64,000 nucleotides of DNA from Deinococcus sp. KSM4-11 (lineage in GTDB: Bacteria > Deinococcota > Deinococci > Deinococcales > Deinococcaceae), in the NCBI RefSeq assembly GCF_004801415.1, contig NZ_SSNX01000003.1:372001-436000 (forward strand). The letters run 5' to 3'. Made by a program: the position numbers and the translations under genes. Below, in pieces: positions 20,189 through 29,132 of the stretch. The first letter of the stretch is position 1, and each line of letters opens with the position of its first letter. The notes below the pieces were generated by a model. That model was not told the origin of the DNA. It searched no databases and was given only the letters and a program-made list of their open reading frames with translations.

Positions 20189-22605
20189 ACGGGCCCTCTC
20201 GGCGCGGCCGGCACCACCCACGCGCGGGCCGGGTGCGCGTAGGCGAGGGCCGCAGCACCCAGGGCGTCCAGGGAGGCGTGCGGGGCCAGCCAGGCGTATT
20301 CGGCGGTGATGGGCCGCTGGCACTGCGCGCCGGGCACCGGGTACGGCGGGCCGGCCTGACTGGGCCGCTCGGGCAGGTCGTCGCGGGACAGCCAGCCGAC
20401 CGCGCGCACGAGGGTGAGACTCAGGCCGCCCAGGTGCCCGTACTCACTCAGGCCGCGGGCCGCCACGCCCCAATAGCCGTCGCCGCACGGCTTCGCAGCC
20501 CAGTGGGCCAGAGGATGCTGATCCGTGGGTTGATCGGCCCACGCCGCAGTGTCCGGCCCGGGGAGACGTTCGGGACGGAACACCACCACGTCGGCGCTGT
20601 CGGCATGGCTGCCCTCGCCGGTGCCCGGGAAGTGCACGCGCAGGCGGTGGTCCTCGGCCGCGTTGACGAACGTGGTGCGGAACTCCAGGTGGGCGGCGTC
20701 GGCCCACAGGATCACCTGGGTGGTGACGGTCATGCGAACCGTCCCGGCGCTGCGCTGGGCGCGGCCCGGCGCGAGCCGGCCGGGCACCGTGAGGTCGTAG
20801 GTGAGGTCGAGTCGGGTGCCGGCCGCCCCAAGCGGGGCCGTGGTGCTCGCGACCAGAACCGGCGTGAGCACCGGGCCGTCCACCACGCTGAAGGTGTACG
20901 TGTCGCCGCGATCCCCGACGTCCTGGAGGGCATGCAGACCACCCCAGACGCGGCCGCTCGCGAGATCGGTCACGGCGAGCGTGCCGGCCGCAGGCTCCAC
21001 GTCGACCCGGAGGCGGCCGTTGTCCATGGCGTGGGTGCCCGGCAGCGGGGAGGCGGTGACAATAGTCAGGGGCAGGGCCTGCACGCGCTGCGGCGCCACG
21101 AGTGCGGCGGCCACGGTGGCCTCGGTGCGGTGGACGCGCAGCTCCACGGTTCTGACCTCCCGGTCAATGGCGTCGTTCAGCATCGCCTCGACCGGGGGGC
21201 AGTCCGGGTGCGTGGCCCCCTCGTCCACCTCGGCGGTGAGGTGATCCCCGTCGACCGTCCAGGCGAGCGTCCGGATGGGATGCCGGTCATGCAGCTGCTC
21301 GAGCCACTCGGGCAGGGCGCTGACCGGGCCCGCCAGGGTACTAACGAGGGCAGAGTGCACGTGGGTAAGCGTGACCGGTCGGTTCCCCAGCAGGAGGCCG
21401 GCGCTGGCTGCCTCCGCACGGGTGAGCAGGGCGCGCAGCTGCACCCTGGGCGCGCCCTGCGGGTTCAGGACGAGGACGTGCCCGGCGTGGGGGCCGCCGG
21501 CGAGGCGGGTCAGGGCCTCGTGCTCGAGTTCCTCGGCAATCCCCTCGGCCTGCTGGGAGCGCACGTCCATCTCGTCGTGCACGTCGTCCACGCTGCACCC
21601 GCAGATGCTGTCGTGCGGGTGGTTGCGGATCAGCAGCGTCCACGCCCGGCGCAGGAAGGCGGGGGCCGGCGCGGGGCCGGTGGCGGCCGCAAGCTCCAGC
21701 AGCGGCTCGGTGCTGAAGCGCAGGCGGTCATCCAGCGCGAAGTTGCGCTGCTTGAGGTACAGCCGTGCGGAGAGCGTGCCGCTCAGGAGCGGGTGGAACT
21801 CCCCGCTGCGCAGCTCGCCACGGTACGTCGGCAGTTCCGGCTGCGCCGCCCGCACCGCCTGCACGTACCGCTGGTGGTCGGAGAACACGAACGGCGCGCC
21901 GAGCCCGGCGATCAGGGTCGGCACGCTGCGCTGGGGGCGGCTGTGGTCGGAACCGAGTTGGACGAGCAGTTCCGGGCTGTTGGCCTCGGCCTGCAGGGCC
22001 GCGACCGCCCGCTGCAGCTGCGTGGTCGCGGCCGGGGCTGCCTCGGCGAGCGTCATGCCGTACCCGATCGGCTCGCGGTGCGCGAGGACGGTCTCGCCGC
22101 CCGGCGCCGTCCACCAGAACAGGTCGCCCAGCGCGTTGACGGCGGCGGACGTGCCGCGCGTGAAGATCGCCGCGTCCACGCCCTCGCCCCGGAGCAGGGC
22201 GGGCAGGGCCGCCAGGTGCCCGAAGGCGTCGGGCAGGTAGCCGACCATCACCGGCTCGCCGCCCAGGTCACGGACGAGCTGGCAGCCGAGCCGGAGGTTG
22301 CGGCGCAGCGCCTCGGCGCTGACGAGGAACTCATCGGGCTGCACGTACCACGGGCCGGCGCGCAGGCGGCCGCCCTGCAGGAAGCGGCGCAGGTCGCCCT
22401 CCCGTTCCGGACGAATCTGCAGGTAGTCCTCGAGGACGATGGCCTGGCCGTCCAGCGTGAAGGTGTAGGTCTCGTGCTCCTCGAGCAGCGAGAGCACGGC
22501 GTCGATGGTCTGCACCAGCCGGAAGCGGAACCGCTCGGCGCTCAGGTACCACTCCCGATCCCAGTGGGACGTGCACACCACGTGCACGCGTTCGGCGCCG
22601 GTCAC
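20185..22605 (-). CDS. Glycoside hydrolase family 38 alpha-mannosidase
   Basis: An 806-residue cytoplasmic enzyme. HWDREWY at 14-20 supplies zinc-binding residues, and LPDAFGH places the nucleophile at D126. RNHPHDSICGCSVDDVHDEM is the third GH38 hallmark. The C-terminal half is the beta-sandwich typical of the family. The longer open frame upstream is not used: GTG 22605 overlaps the CehA stop (GTGA) and is followed at once by conserved sequence. It sits inside an ABC importer operon, so it should trim an imported alpha-mannosyl compound. Confidence 0.9.
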   Translation of the reverse strand: MTGAERVHVVCTSHWDREWYLSAERFRFRLVQTIDAVLSLLEEHETYTFTLDGQAIVLEDYLQIRPEREGDLRRFLQGGRLRAGPWYVQPDEFLVSAEALRRNLRLGCQLVRDLGGEPVMVGYLPDAFGHLAALPALLRGEGVDAAIFTRGTSAAVNALGDLFWWTAPGGETVLAHREPIGYGMTLAEAAPAATTQLQRAVAALQAEANSPELLVQLGSDHSRPQRSVPTLIAGLGAPFVFSDHQRYVQAVRAAQPELPTYRGELRSGEFHPLLSGTLSARLYLKQRNFALDDRLRFSTEPLLELAAATGPAPAPAFLRRAWTLLIRNHPHDSICGCSVDDVHDEMDVRSQQAEGIAEELEHEALTRLAGGPHAGHVLVLNPQGAPRVQLRALLTRAEAASAGLLLGNRPVTLTHVHSALVSTLAGPVSALPEWLEQLHDRHPIRTLAWTVDGDHLTAEVDEGATHPDCPPVEAMLNDAIDREVRTVELRVHRTEATVAAALVAPQRVQALPLTIVTASPLPGTHAMDNGRLRVDVEPAAGTLAVTDLASGRVWGGLHALQDVGDRGDTYTFSVVDGPVLTPVLVASTTAPLGAAGTRLDLTYDLTVPGRLAPGRAQRSAGTVRMTVTTQVILWADAAHLEFRTTFVNAAEDHRLRVHFPGTGEGSHADSADVVVFRPERLPGPDTAAWADQPTDQHPLAHWAAKPCGDGYWGVAARGLSEYGHLGGLSLTLVRAVGWLSRDDLPERPSQAGPPYPVPGAQCQRPITAEYAWLAPHASLDALGAAALAYAHPARAWVVPAAPRGPV

Positions 22606-23888
22606 GGCCACACCACGCCGCTCAGGGCGCGCACGCTGCGCGCCGCCCCGGCGTCCGTCACATGATCCGGCCAGCGCCCACGGGCGAGGGCCACGTGCTC
22701 TGGCGGGGTGGGGATGGTGACCTCCGCGCGGTGGTACGCGGCTGCGCGAACCGGCACCTCCCCGCGCAGCGGCCCCTCGAACGGGCACTCGAACAGCACG
22801 TCGCGGCCCGCGTACACGGTGAAGGTGCCGCCCGGCGGACCGCTGACGTCGTAGTGCAGCTGCCCGCCGTGCGAGCTCAGGTCGATCAGGGGTCCGGCGG
22901 GCTGCTCGCTGACGCACGTCCGGCCGGCCAGGATGCCGGCGTACAGGTCACCCCCGTAGGCGCTGGCGGCGCGGATCCAGGTGGTGGGCGAGCCCACCTG
23001 CAGTTCGGGCGGCGTGGGATCGGGCCATCCGGCGGCCTGGTGCCGGTCGCTGCCGCCCACCGGGGGAACGCGGTGACCACGGTCGAGCAGGGTGAGCCAC
23101 TTCTCGCGCGCGATCCAGTTCAGGGTCAGCCACGGGCCGTTCCATACCTCGAAGGCGTCGAACTGATCTTCAAAGCCCCAGGCCCAGTCGCAGCTGGGAC
23201 AGGTGGGCGACGGGTGGGCCAACACGGTCAGCAGCCGATCCTTCGCGGCGCGGCGCAGCACTTCCTGCACCTGTGCCGGCGTGGTCAGCCGGAACTCCAG
23301 CAGGGGCGCACGGCCGTGCGCCACGAAATGCCCGCGGTAGGTGGTGACCTCCTGCGCCGGCAGCAGGATGGGATCGTGCAGGTGCGCATGGTGCGTGACG
23401 GTGTTGTGGTCGGCGACCGCCACGAAGTCCAGCCCCCGGTCCCGCGCCGCGGCTGCCAGGGTCGCCGGGCGGCCGTGGGCGTCGGAATGCCACGTGTGGG
23501 CGTGCAGGTCGCCCCGGTACCAGCGCAGGGAGCCCTCCGGGTGGAAGTGCACCGTCACGCGCACATCGGCGCCTTCGGGGGGGATGTGGTACAGCCCGAG
23601 CAACACGGCGATGCCGGCGCGCAGAGCCCCCGGCTGGTACCCGGGCGTGGCGTCGGTCGGGGTCACGGTGAAGGCGCGCCGGGCGCCGCCACTCCAGCCG
23701 CGCACGCCCGCGGCGTCGGCGAGCCCGAGGTCGACGGTGGCGCTGTCCGGCGTGACCTCCTGCGTCACCGTGAGGCCGCGCGTGCCGGGCGGCACGGTGA
23801 GGGGCAGCAGCGGGTACGGCTGCGTGGCCGCGTCCTGCGGCGTGTAGTGGCGGTCGATCACCACCGGCCCGAAGTCCAGGGTCGTCAC
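22602..23888 (-). CDS. CehA/McbA-family PHP-domain metallohydrolase, copy 2
   Basis: A 428-residue relative of the gene at 17535, with the same two-part layout. The N-terminal beta domain spans about 1-120. The PHP ligands are RGDLHAHTWHSD at 125-136, VADHNTVTH, LPAQEVTTYRGH, AHPSPTC and GGSDRH. ATG 23888 overlaps the ATPase stop (ATGA), and its own stop overlaps the mannosidase start. This ties it to the importer and GH38 enzyme. A phosphoester or similar ester hydrolase is inferred. Confidence 0.83.
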   Translation of the reverse strand: MTTLDFGPVVIDRHYTPQDAATQPYPLLPLTVPPGTRGLTVTQEVTPDSATVDLGLADAAGVRGWSGGARRAFTVTPTDATPGYQPGALRAGIAVLLGLYHIPPEGADVRVTVHFHPEGSLRWYRGDLHAHTWHSDAHGRPATLAAAARDRGLDFVAVADHNTVTHHAHLHDPILLPAQEVTTYRGHFVAHGRAPLLEFRLTTPAQVQEVLRRAAKDRLLTVLAHPSPTCPSCDWAWGFEDQFDAFEVWNGPWLTLNWIAREKWLTLLDRGHRVPPVGGSDRHQAAGWPDPTPPELQVGSPTTWIRAASAYGGDLYAGILAGRTCVSEQPAGPLIDLSSHGGQLHYDVSGPPGGTFTVYAGRDVLFECPFEGPLRGEVPVRAAAYHRAEVTIPTPPEHVALARGRWPDHVTDAGAARSVRALSGVVWP

Positions 23889-24937
23889 AGGCGCTTCCCC
23901 TCCTCGTCGAACAGAGACGTCCGGTTCCAGTCGGGCCGCAGCGCCACAACCGCCTCCGCAGGCACCTCGGCCTCGCCGTGGAGGCGCACCGCGATCAGGG
24001 TGTCTGCCACCTGAACCATCACGATGGTCTCCACGCCGAGGAGTTCCACCGCGACCACGTCGCCGCGCAGTTCACCCGCCGGATCCAGCGCGAGGTGCTC
24101 GGGCCGGACGCCGAGGGACAGTATCCGGCCCGCCAGGGCGCCCAGGTCATGCGGCGGCGTGAGCGTCAGGGCGCCGCAGCGCAGGGTGCCGCCCGGCTGC
24201 ACCTGGACGCTCAGGAGGTTCATGGGTGGACTGCCGATGAAGCCCGCCACGAAGGTCGTCGCCGGGTTCCGGTACACGTCCAGCGGGCGACCCACCTGCT
24301 GCACGACGCCGCCCTGCATCACGGCCATGCGATCGGCCAGGGCCATGGCCTCCACCTGGTCGTGCGTGACGTACACGATGGTCATGCCCAGCTCGCGCTG
24401 CAGGCGCTTGAGGTACGCGCGCGCCTCGAGGCGCAGTTTCGCGTCGAGGTTCGACAGCGGCTCGTCGAAGAGGAACACGTCGGCGGGGTGCACCACGGCG
24501 CGCGACACCGCAGCGCGCTGCTGCTGCCCACCGGACAGCTGACCGGGGCGGCGGTCGAGCAGCGCCGCGAGCTGCAGTTGCCCGGCCACCTCATCGACCC
24601 GGCGCCGGTACTCGGGGCCGCGCACGCCGCGCACCTTGAGCGGATACCCGATGTTGTCCCGGACCGTCATGTGCGGGTACAGCGCGTAATCCTGGAAGAC
24701 CATGCCGACGTTGCGCTCCGCTGCGGGGAGGGCCGTCACGTCGCGGCCGCCGATGCTGATGCGTCCGGCGGTGGGGGCTTCGAGGCCCGCGATCATCCGC
24801 ATGGTGGTGGTCTTGCCGCAGCCGGACGGCCCGAGCAGCGCGAAGAACTCGCCGTCCTGCACCATTAGGTTCATCGCCTGCACGGCGGCGGCGGCGCCGA
24901 AGCGCTTCTCGAGGCCCTGCAGGGTCAGTTCAGCCAT
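23885..24937 (-). CDS. ABC transporter ATP-binding protein (MalK/UgpC-like), module 2
   Basis: A 350-residue importer ATPase with Walker A GPSGCGKTT (about 35-43), Q-loop VFQDYALYPH, signature LSGGQQQRAAVSRAV, Walker B FLFDEPLSNLD and H-loop VTHDQVEAM, then a MOI/TOBE regulatory domain with the GVRPEHL motif. The ATG at 24937 is preferred over the start four codons upstream because of GAGGAG-like sequence at suitable spacing. MalK/UgpC-type ATPases serve sugar and sugar-phosphate importers. Confidence 0.9.
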   Translation of the reverse strand: MAELTLQGLEKRFGAAAAVQAMNLMVQDGEFFALLGPSGCGKTTTMRMIAGLEAPTAGRISIGGRDVTALPAAERNVGMVFQDYALYPHMTVRDNIGYPLKVRGVRGPEYRRRVDEVAGQLQLAALLDRRPGQLSGGQQQRAAVSRAVVHPADVFLFDEPLSNLDAKLRLEARAYLKRLQRELGMTIVYVTHDQVEAMALADRMAVMQGGVVQQVGRPLDVYRNPATTFVAGFIGSPPMNLLSVQVQPGGTLRCGALTLTPPHDLGALAGRILSLGVRPEHLALDPAGELRGDVVAVELLGVETIVMVQVADTLIAVRLHGEAEVPAEAVVALRPDWNRTSLFDEEGKRL

Positions 24938-24968
24938 GACGCGCCGCACTCCTCATCTCGGTGGTGTG

Positions 24969-25793
24969 TCACCCTTTGATTCCTCCAAAAAACCGGAAGC
25001 CGTACTTCCAGTTGACCCACAGGTAGAGCAGCAGCACGGGAAGCACGTACAGGAACGAGTACGCGGACACCAGCGTCAGCACCGGCTGGCCGTTGTCGTT
25101 GTAGAACTGGTACGCCTGCACGCTGGCGGGCAGGTTGCGGTTGCTGCGCAGCAGGATATACGGCGTCAGGAAGCTGCCCCACACGCCCACGAAGGCCCAC
25201 ACGCCCACGACCATCAGGCCGGGGCGGATCAGCGGCACGATCACCTGCGGCAGGTACTGCCACGGCCGCGCGCCGCACACCGCCGCGCTCTCCTCGTAAC
25301 TGCGCGGCAGGCCGTTCACGAAGTCCAGCAGCAGGAAGATGGCGGTGGGCAGCAGGCCGCCGCTCATGACCAGGATCACGCCCAGCTGCGTGTCGATCAG
25401 GCCCATCTTCAGGATGATGTTGTAGATGGGCACCATGGCCACGGTGCCGCCGATCACCGAGGAGAACATCAGCAGCAGCGCCGTGAAGACCCGCGCGCCG
25501 GGAATCCGGGCGCGCGACAGGGCATACGCGGCGAGCGCCGCGACCGCCGTGGTGAGCAGCATGCTGCCGGTCGCCTGCAGGGCGCTGTTGAGCAGCCCCG
25601 TGACCGCGTCGTGGTTGGCGAGCACCTGCCGGAAATTGCTGAGGGTGGGCGGCTGGGGCCACGCGGTCTCCAGGGTGGCCCGGGCGTTGAACGGCGCCGT
25701 GAGGAGCCACAGGGTCGGCAGGGCAAACAGCGCGGCCAGCACGGCCGTCACGAAGACGAAGCCCAGGCGGGCCGCGACGTCACGCCCGCGCAT
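24969..25793 (-). CDS. ABC sugar-type transporter permease, module 2 (MalG/UgpE-like)
   Basis: A 274-residue permease with six hydrophobic segments. The EAA loop is YEESAAVCGARPWQYLPQVIVPL-like (about 178-200). The start overlaps the preceding permease by 14 nt. The second-subunit type (MalG/UgpE) is indicated by its short N-terminus and the NWKYGFRFFGGIKG end. Confidence 0.88.
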   Translation of the reverse strand: MRGRDVAARLGFVFVTAVLAALFALPTLWLLTAPFNARATLETAWPQPPTLSNFRQVLANHDAVTGLLNSALQATGSMLLTTAVAALAAYALSRARIPGARVFTALLLMFSSVIGGTVAMVPIYNIILKMGLIDTQLGVILVMSGGLLPTAIFLLLDFVNGLPRSYEESAAVCGARPWQYLPQVIVPLIRPGLMVVGVWAFVGVWGSFLTPYILLRSNRNLPASVQAYQFYNDNGQPVLTLVSAYSFLYVLPVLLLYLWVNWKYGFRFFGGIKG

Positions 25794-26715
25794 CGCGGGC
25801 CCCCCGACGGGACGCGAGCAGGTACGCGCCGGTGAGCACGAGGTTGAGCAGCATCACGACCATCGCGATGGACGTGCCCAGGCCCCAGTCCCCGAACTTG
25901 AAGGCCACCCGGTAGGTGTGGATGGCCACGATGTCGGTCTTGTTCAGCGGGCCGCCACCCGTGATCAGGAACGGCCCGAAGGTGTTGAACGTCCAGATGG
26001 TGATGAGCACCAGGGCGGAGAGGAGCTGCGCCTGGATGGACGGCAGGATGATGTCCCGCAGCTGCTGCGTGAAGCGGGCGCCGCTGACCGACGCGACTTC
26101 CAGGTAGGAGGGGGGGATGCCCTCGAGCGCCGCGGAGAACAGCAGCATGGAAAAGGCCGTGCCGCGCCAGATGTTGAACAGGATGATCGCCGTGAGGGGA
26201 TGGTCGAGCGTCCAGTCGGGCCGGCCCAGGTGCAGCGCGCCGAGCACCGCGTTGAGCAGCCCGAAATCCCGGTCGAGGAACGACAGCCATCCGAAGGCGA
26301 TCGGGACGTCCGGAAGGATCCAGCACAGCGTCACCAGCGTGAACACGACCTCGCGCCACACGCCGCGCCGACGGAAGAACAGCAGCGCGAGCAGCAGCCC
26401 CAGGCCCACCTGACCGGCCAGCGATCCGAGTACGAACACGCCGGTGATGACGAGCGAGTACCCCATGCCGCCCGGCAGCCACGTCGCCTGGTCGAACATC
26501 CGCGCGTAGTTCGCGAGGCCCACGAACTGCGCCTGGCCACCCAGCAGGCTCTGGTTGGTGAAGCTCACGGCCACGATCCACGCGAACGGCACCAGCAGGA
26601 ACAGCGTGACGAGCGCCAGGGCGGGGAGCAGGAAGCCCACGCCGAGCGGCACGCCCAGCAGGGCCGGCGGCCGGGCGGGCCGCGGGCCAGGCGTGGGCTC
26701 CGCCGCGGCGCTCAC
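25780..26715 (-). CDS. ABC sugar-type transporter permease, module 2 (MalF/UgpA-like)
   Basis: A 311-residue permease. After a Pro-rich N-terminus come six hydrophobic segments and an EAA-type loop (YLEVASVSGARFTQQLRDI-like, about 205-223). The GTG at 26715 overlaps the binding-protein stop (GTGA). It is the first permease of module 2. Confidence 0.88.
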   Translation of the reverse strand: MSAAAEPTPGPRPARPPALLGVPLGVGFLLPALALVTLFLLVPFAWIVAVSFTNQSLLGGQAQFVGLANYARMFDQATWLPGGMGYSLVITGVFVLGSLAGQVGLGLLLALLFFRRRGVWREVVFTLVTLCWILPDVPIAFGWLSFLDRDFGLLNAVLGALHLGRPDWTLDHPLTAIILFNIWRGTAFSMLLFSAALEGIPPSYLEVASVSGARFTQQLRDIILPSIQAQLLSALVLITIWTFNTFGPFLITGGGPLNKTDIVAIHTYRVAFKFGDWGLGTSIAMVVMLLNLVLTGAYLLASRRGARDARA

Positions 26716-28040
26716 TTCACCTCGGTGACGTTCCCCGCGCCGACGATCTGCGTGACGGCGGTCGCGTACGCGTCCATTGCCTGTTGCGGCGTCATCTGGC
26801 CGCTCACGACACGCTCGGTCATCAGCTGGGCCTGCTCACTGACCTTGGTATAGGCCGGGAGCATCGGCCGGGTCACGGTGATGGGCAGCAGCGTGGTCGC
26901 CATGTACTGCATGGTCTTGTCGCCGGGAATGCCGACGTCCTTGCGGATCCGCAGGCGGGCCTCCAGTTTCTGGTAGGCGTCCAGGGCGGGCTTGCCGCTC
27001 ATGGTGGACAGCAGCGCCCACGCTTCCTGCGGGTGCTTGGTGTTGGGGTTGATGAGGTACCCGGTTCCACCGGAGATGGTGACGTAGTTCTGCTTGCGGA
27101 TGCCCGCACCCGGCGCCTTGGCAGGCATGCGCGCGAAGCCGACGACGTCATCGCGGTTTTTCAGGCCACTCGGATCGTTGGGGTTGAGCACGGATCTCCA
27201 CAGGTAGTCGCCCTCGGTCACCATGGCGAGATTGCCTTCCGCGAAGGCCTTGAAGCTCAGGTCACGGCCCGTGGGAATCAGCTGCCAGCGCACGTCGCCG
27301 AGCTTGTCGTCCACGTAGAGGGTCTTGTAGAAGTTCAGCGTGTCGAGGATGCCCGGCGAGCGGACGATCCACTTCTGCTGGGCCTGGTCGTACATCTGGG
27401 TGCCGGTGCCCAGGAGCAGCATGTCGTACCCCTGCATGGTGGTCGCCTCGCCCATGGCGGTGCCGGCATTGATCTGCAGCGGCGTCACGCCGGGCAGGGC
27501 CTTGAGTTTGCGCGCGGCGCTCAGCACGTCGTTCCAGCTGGTCGGCGTCCACGGCACCGGCAGGCCCGCTTTCTTGAACAGGTCGGTGCGGTAGTACAGG
27601 CCGCGCACATCGGTGCCGGAACCGATCCCGTAGAGCTTGCCCTGATACCCGAGCATGCCCTGCAGGCCTGACGGAATCTGCTCCCAGCCGTCCCAGGCGG
27701 TCGCGTTCTTGCCGACCACGACGTCCAGCGGCTTGATCAGGCCGGCCTGCACGAATTCCGGCACCCAGAAGCCGTCGAAGGACAGGATGTCCGCGCCGCG
27801 GCCGGCCTTCAGGTCCAGGGCGTACTGCTGCTTGGTGGCCTCGGCGTCGTTGGAGGTGTTCTGGAAGGTGACCGCGATGGTCTTGCCCTGCGCGGCCAGG
27901 GCCTTGTTGGTCGCCGGGATGACCGTCTGCGTGAACCACTGCTGGGCGAGGGCATTGAGCCCCGTGAAGGTCAGGGTGACGGTTTCGGCGGACGCGGCGG
28001 TGGACAGGGTGAGGGCAGCGAGCAGGGCAGCGTGACGCAT
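26712..28040 (-). CDS. ABC transporter extracellular solute-binding protein (family 1), module 2
   Basis: A 442-residue binding protein with a signal peptide (MRHAALLAALTLSTAASA, cleaved near 19). GGAGGAACACC before ATG 28040 fixes the start eleven codons inside the open frame. Family 1 features include DILSFDGFWVPEFVQAG and GLYYRTDLFKKAGLPVPWTPTSW-like sequence. It heads the importer operon, 80 nt downstream of the LacI gene. The ligand is likely a sugar or glycoside given the mannosidase in the same operon. A GAGGT-GACA-ACCTC dyad (28058-28071) lies upstream. Confidence 0.88.
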   Translation of the reverse strand: MRHAALLAALTLSTAASAETVTLTFTGLNALAQQWFTQTVIPATNKALAAQGKTIAVTFQNTSNDAEATKQQYALDLKAGRGADILSFDGFWVPEFVQAGLIKPLDVVVGKNATAWDGWEQIPSGLQGMLGYQGKLYGIGSGTDVRGLYYRTDLFKKAGLPVPWTPTSWNDVLSAARKLKALPGVTPLQINAGTAMGEATTMQGYDMLLLGTGTQMYDQAQQKWIVRSPGILDTLNFYKTLYVDDKLGDVRWQLIPTGRDLSFKAFAEGNLAMVTEGDYLWRSVLNPNDPSGLKNRDDVVGFARMPAKAPGAGIRKQNYVTISGGTGYLINPNTKHPQEAWALLSTMSGKPALDAYQKLEARLRIRKDVGIPGDKTMQYMATTLLPITVTRPMLPAYTKVSEQAQLMTERVVSGQMTPQQAMDAYATAVTQIVGAGNVTEVK

Positions 28041-28120
28041 GGTGTTCCTCCGAAGTCGAGGTGACAACCTCACGGGCGGGCGGGCGAACGGACGGCCAGC
28101 GGACGGTCAGGACAGTGATC

Positions 28121-29089
28121 TCAGGACGGTGAGCGCTGTGTGGAACGTCTGGGAATCAGGCGGTGCGGCACCACGGTGAGGAGCGGCGGGCCCGGTGCAG
28201 GCAGTACATGGATGGAGCGCAGCTGCTGCGTCGCGGCTACCTGCCCAAGCCGTCTCGCGTCGAAGTCGATGGAGGTCACCTCAGGGTCGAGATACGGGGA
28301 CAGGTCATTGCCCATGCCGACCACGCCGATCTCCGGGGCCGTGAGGCCGGCCCGTTTCAGGGCCCTCAGGACGCCGGGCAGCAGCGCGTCGTCAGTGACT
28401 ACGACGCTGTCATGGCCGTCCTCAAGGGCGCGGTCACAGGCGGCCATGGCGCCGGCCATGTCGCGGCAGTCGAACAGGCCCGCGCCCGTCGCCCCCGCGT
28501 TCAGCCCTGCGAAGCGGTCGGCGGTGAAGGTCAGTTCCAGCGGCCCGAGCAGAGCGGGCCGATGGTACCCCTGGGCACGCAGATGCGCGGCGATGTCCCG
28601 CCCGACGGCGACGTTGTCGGAGTCCACCCGTTCGCCCCACGGGGAGTCGTAGCGGCCCACGACCAGCAGGGGAGCGCCCGCCGCCTCGAACAGGCCGTAG
28701 GCGCCGGCCTCAGCGGGGTTCAGGAGCATGAACGCATCGGCGCTGCCGTCGCGCAGATGCGGCTCCAGGGCCTGGAAGTCACCGTCACGCAGGAACGACA
28801 GCGTCACGCGGTACTGGTGCGCGGAGGCAACTTCGGTGGCCCCGGCGAGGAAGTCGGTGAGGAAGCGGTTGGGGCTGTCGTGCTCGTCATGGGCGCACAC
28901 CAGGTGCAACGTGAAACTGCGCCGGGCGGAGAGATTACGGGCGCTGAAGCTGGGCGTGTATCCGACCTCGCGGCAGTACGCGGTGACGCGTTCCCGCGTG
29001 AGGGTGTTCACGCGAGCGTCTCCCTTGAGGGCCAGCGAGACGGTGGCGGGCGAGACGCTGAGATGTCCTGCAATGTCACGGATCTTCAT
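28121..29089 (-). CDS. LacI-family transcriptional regulator of module 2
   Basis: A 322-residue repressor. The N-terminal helix-turn-helix MKIRDIAGHLSVSPATVSLALKG and hinge YTPSFSARNLSARRS are typical LacI features. A periplasmic-binding-protein-like effector domain follows, with GVVGMGND near 255. It is transcribed in the same direction as, and just upstream of, the module 2 binding protein. A LacI-type palindrome lies in its own promoter. It likely senses the imported sugar or its product and controls itself and the operon. Confidence 0.88.
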   Translation of the reverse strand: MKIRDIAGHLSVSPATVSLALKGDARVNTLTRERVTAYCREVGYTPSFSARNLSARRSFTLHLVCAHDEHDSPNRFLTDFLAGATEVASAHQYRVTLSFLRDGDFQALEPHLRDGSADAFMLLNPAEAGAYGLFEAAGAPLLVVGRYDSPWGERVDSDNVAVGRDIAAHLRAQGYHRPALLGPLELTFTADRFAGLNAGATGAGLFDCRDMAGAMAACDRALEDGHDSVVVTDDALLPGVLRALKRAGLTAPEIGVVGMGNDLSPYLDPEVTSIDFDARRLGQVAATQQLRSIHVLPAPGPPLLTVVPHRLIPRRSTQRSPS

Positions 29090-29102
29090 AGAAACCCCGC
29101 TG

Positions 29103-29132
29103 CAGTTAGCATGTTTAAATCGGTTTAAACAA
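29103..29132 (-). promoter_or_regulatory. lacI promoter with LacI-type operator between -35 and -10
   Basis: On the plus strand GTTTAAATC/GGTTTAAAC (29113-29130) is an 18-bp palindrome with a central CG and one mismatched pair. On the minus strand TTGTTT (29127-29132) as -35 and TAACTG (29103-29108) as -10 are 18 nt apart, with the palindrome between them. Confidence 0.65.

Noticed and set aside
20233..22665. 810-codon plus-strand frame opposite the GH38 gene
   Set aside because: Composition (Arg, Gly, Gln, His) typical of an antisense frame in high-GC DNA; GH38 motifs on the other strand are decisive.
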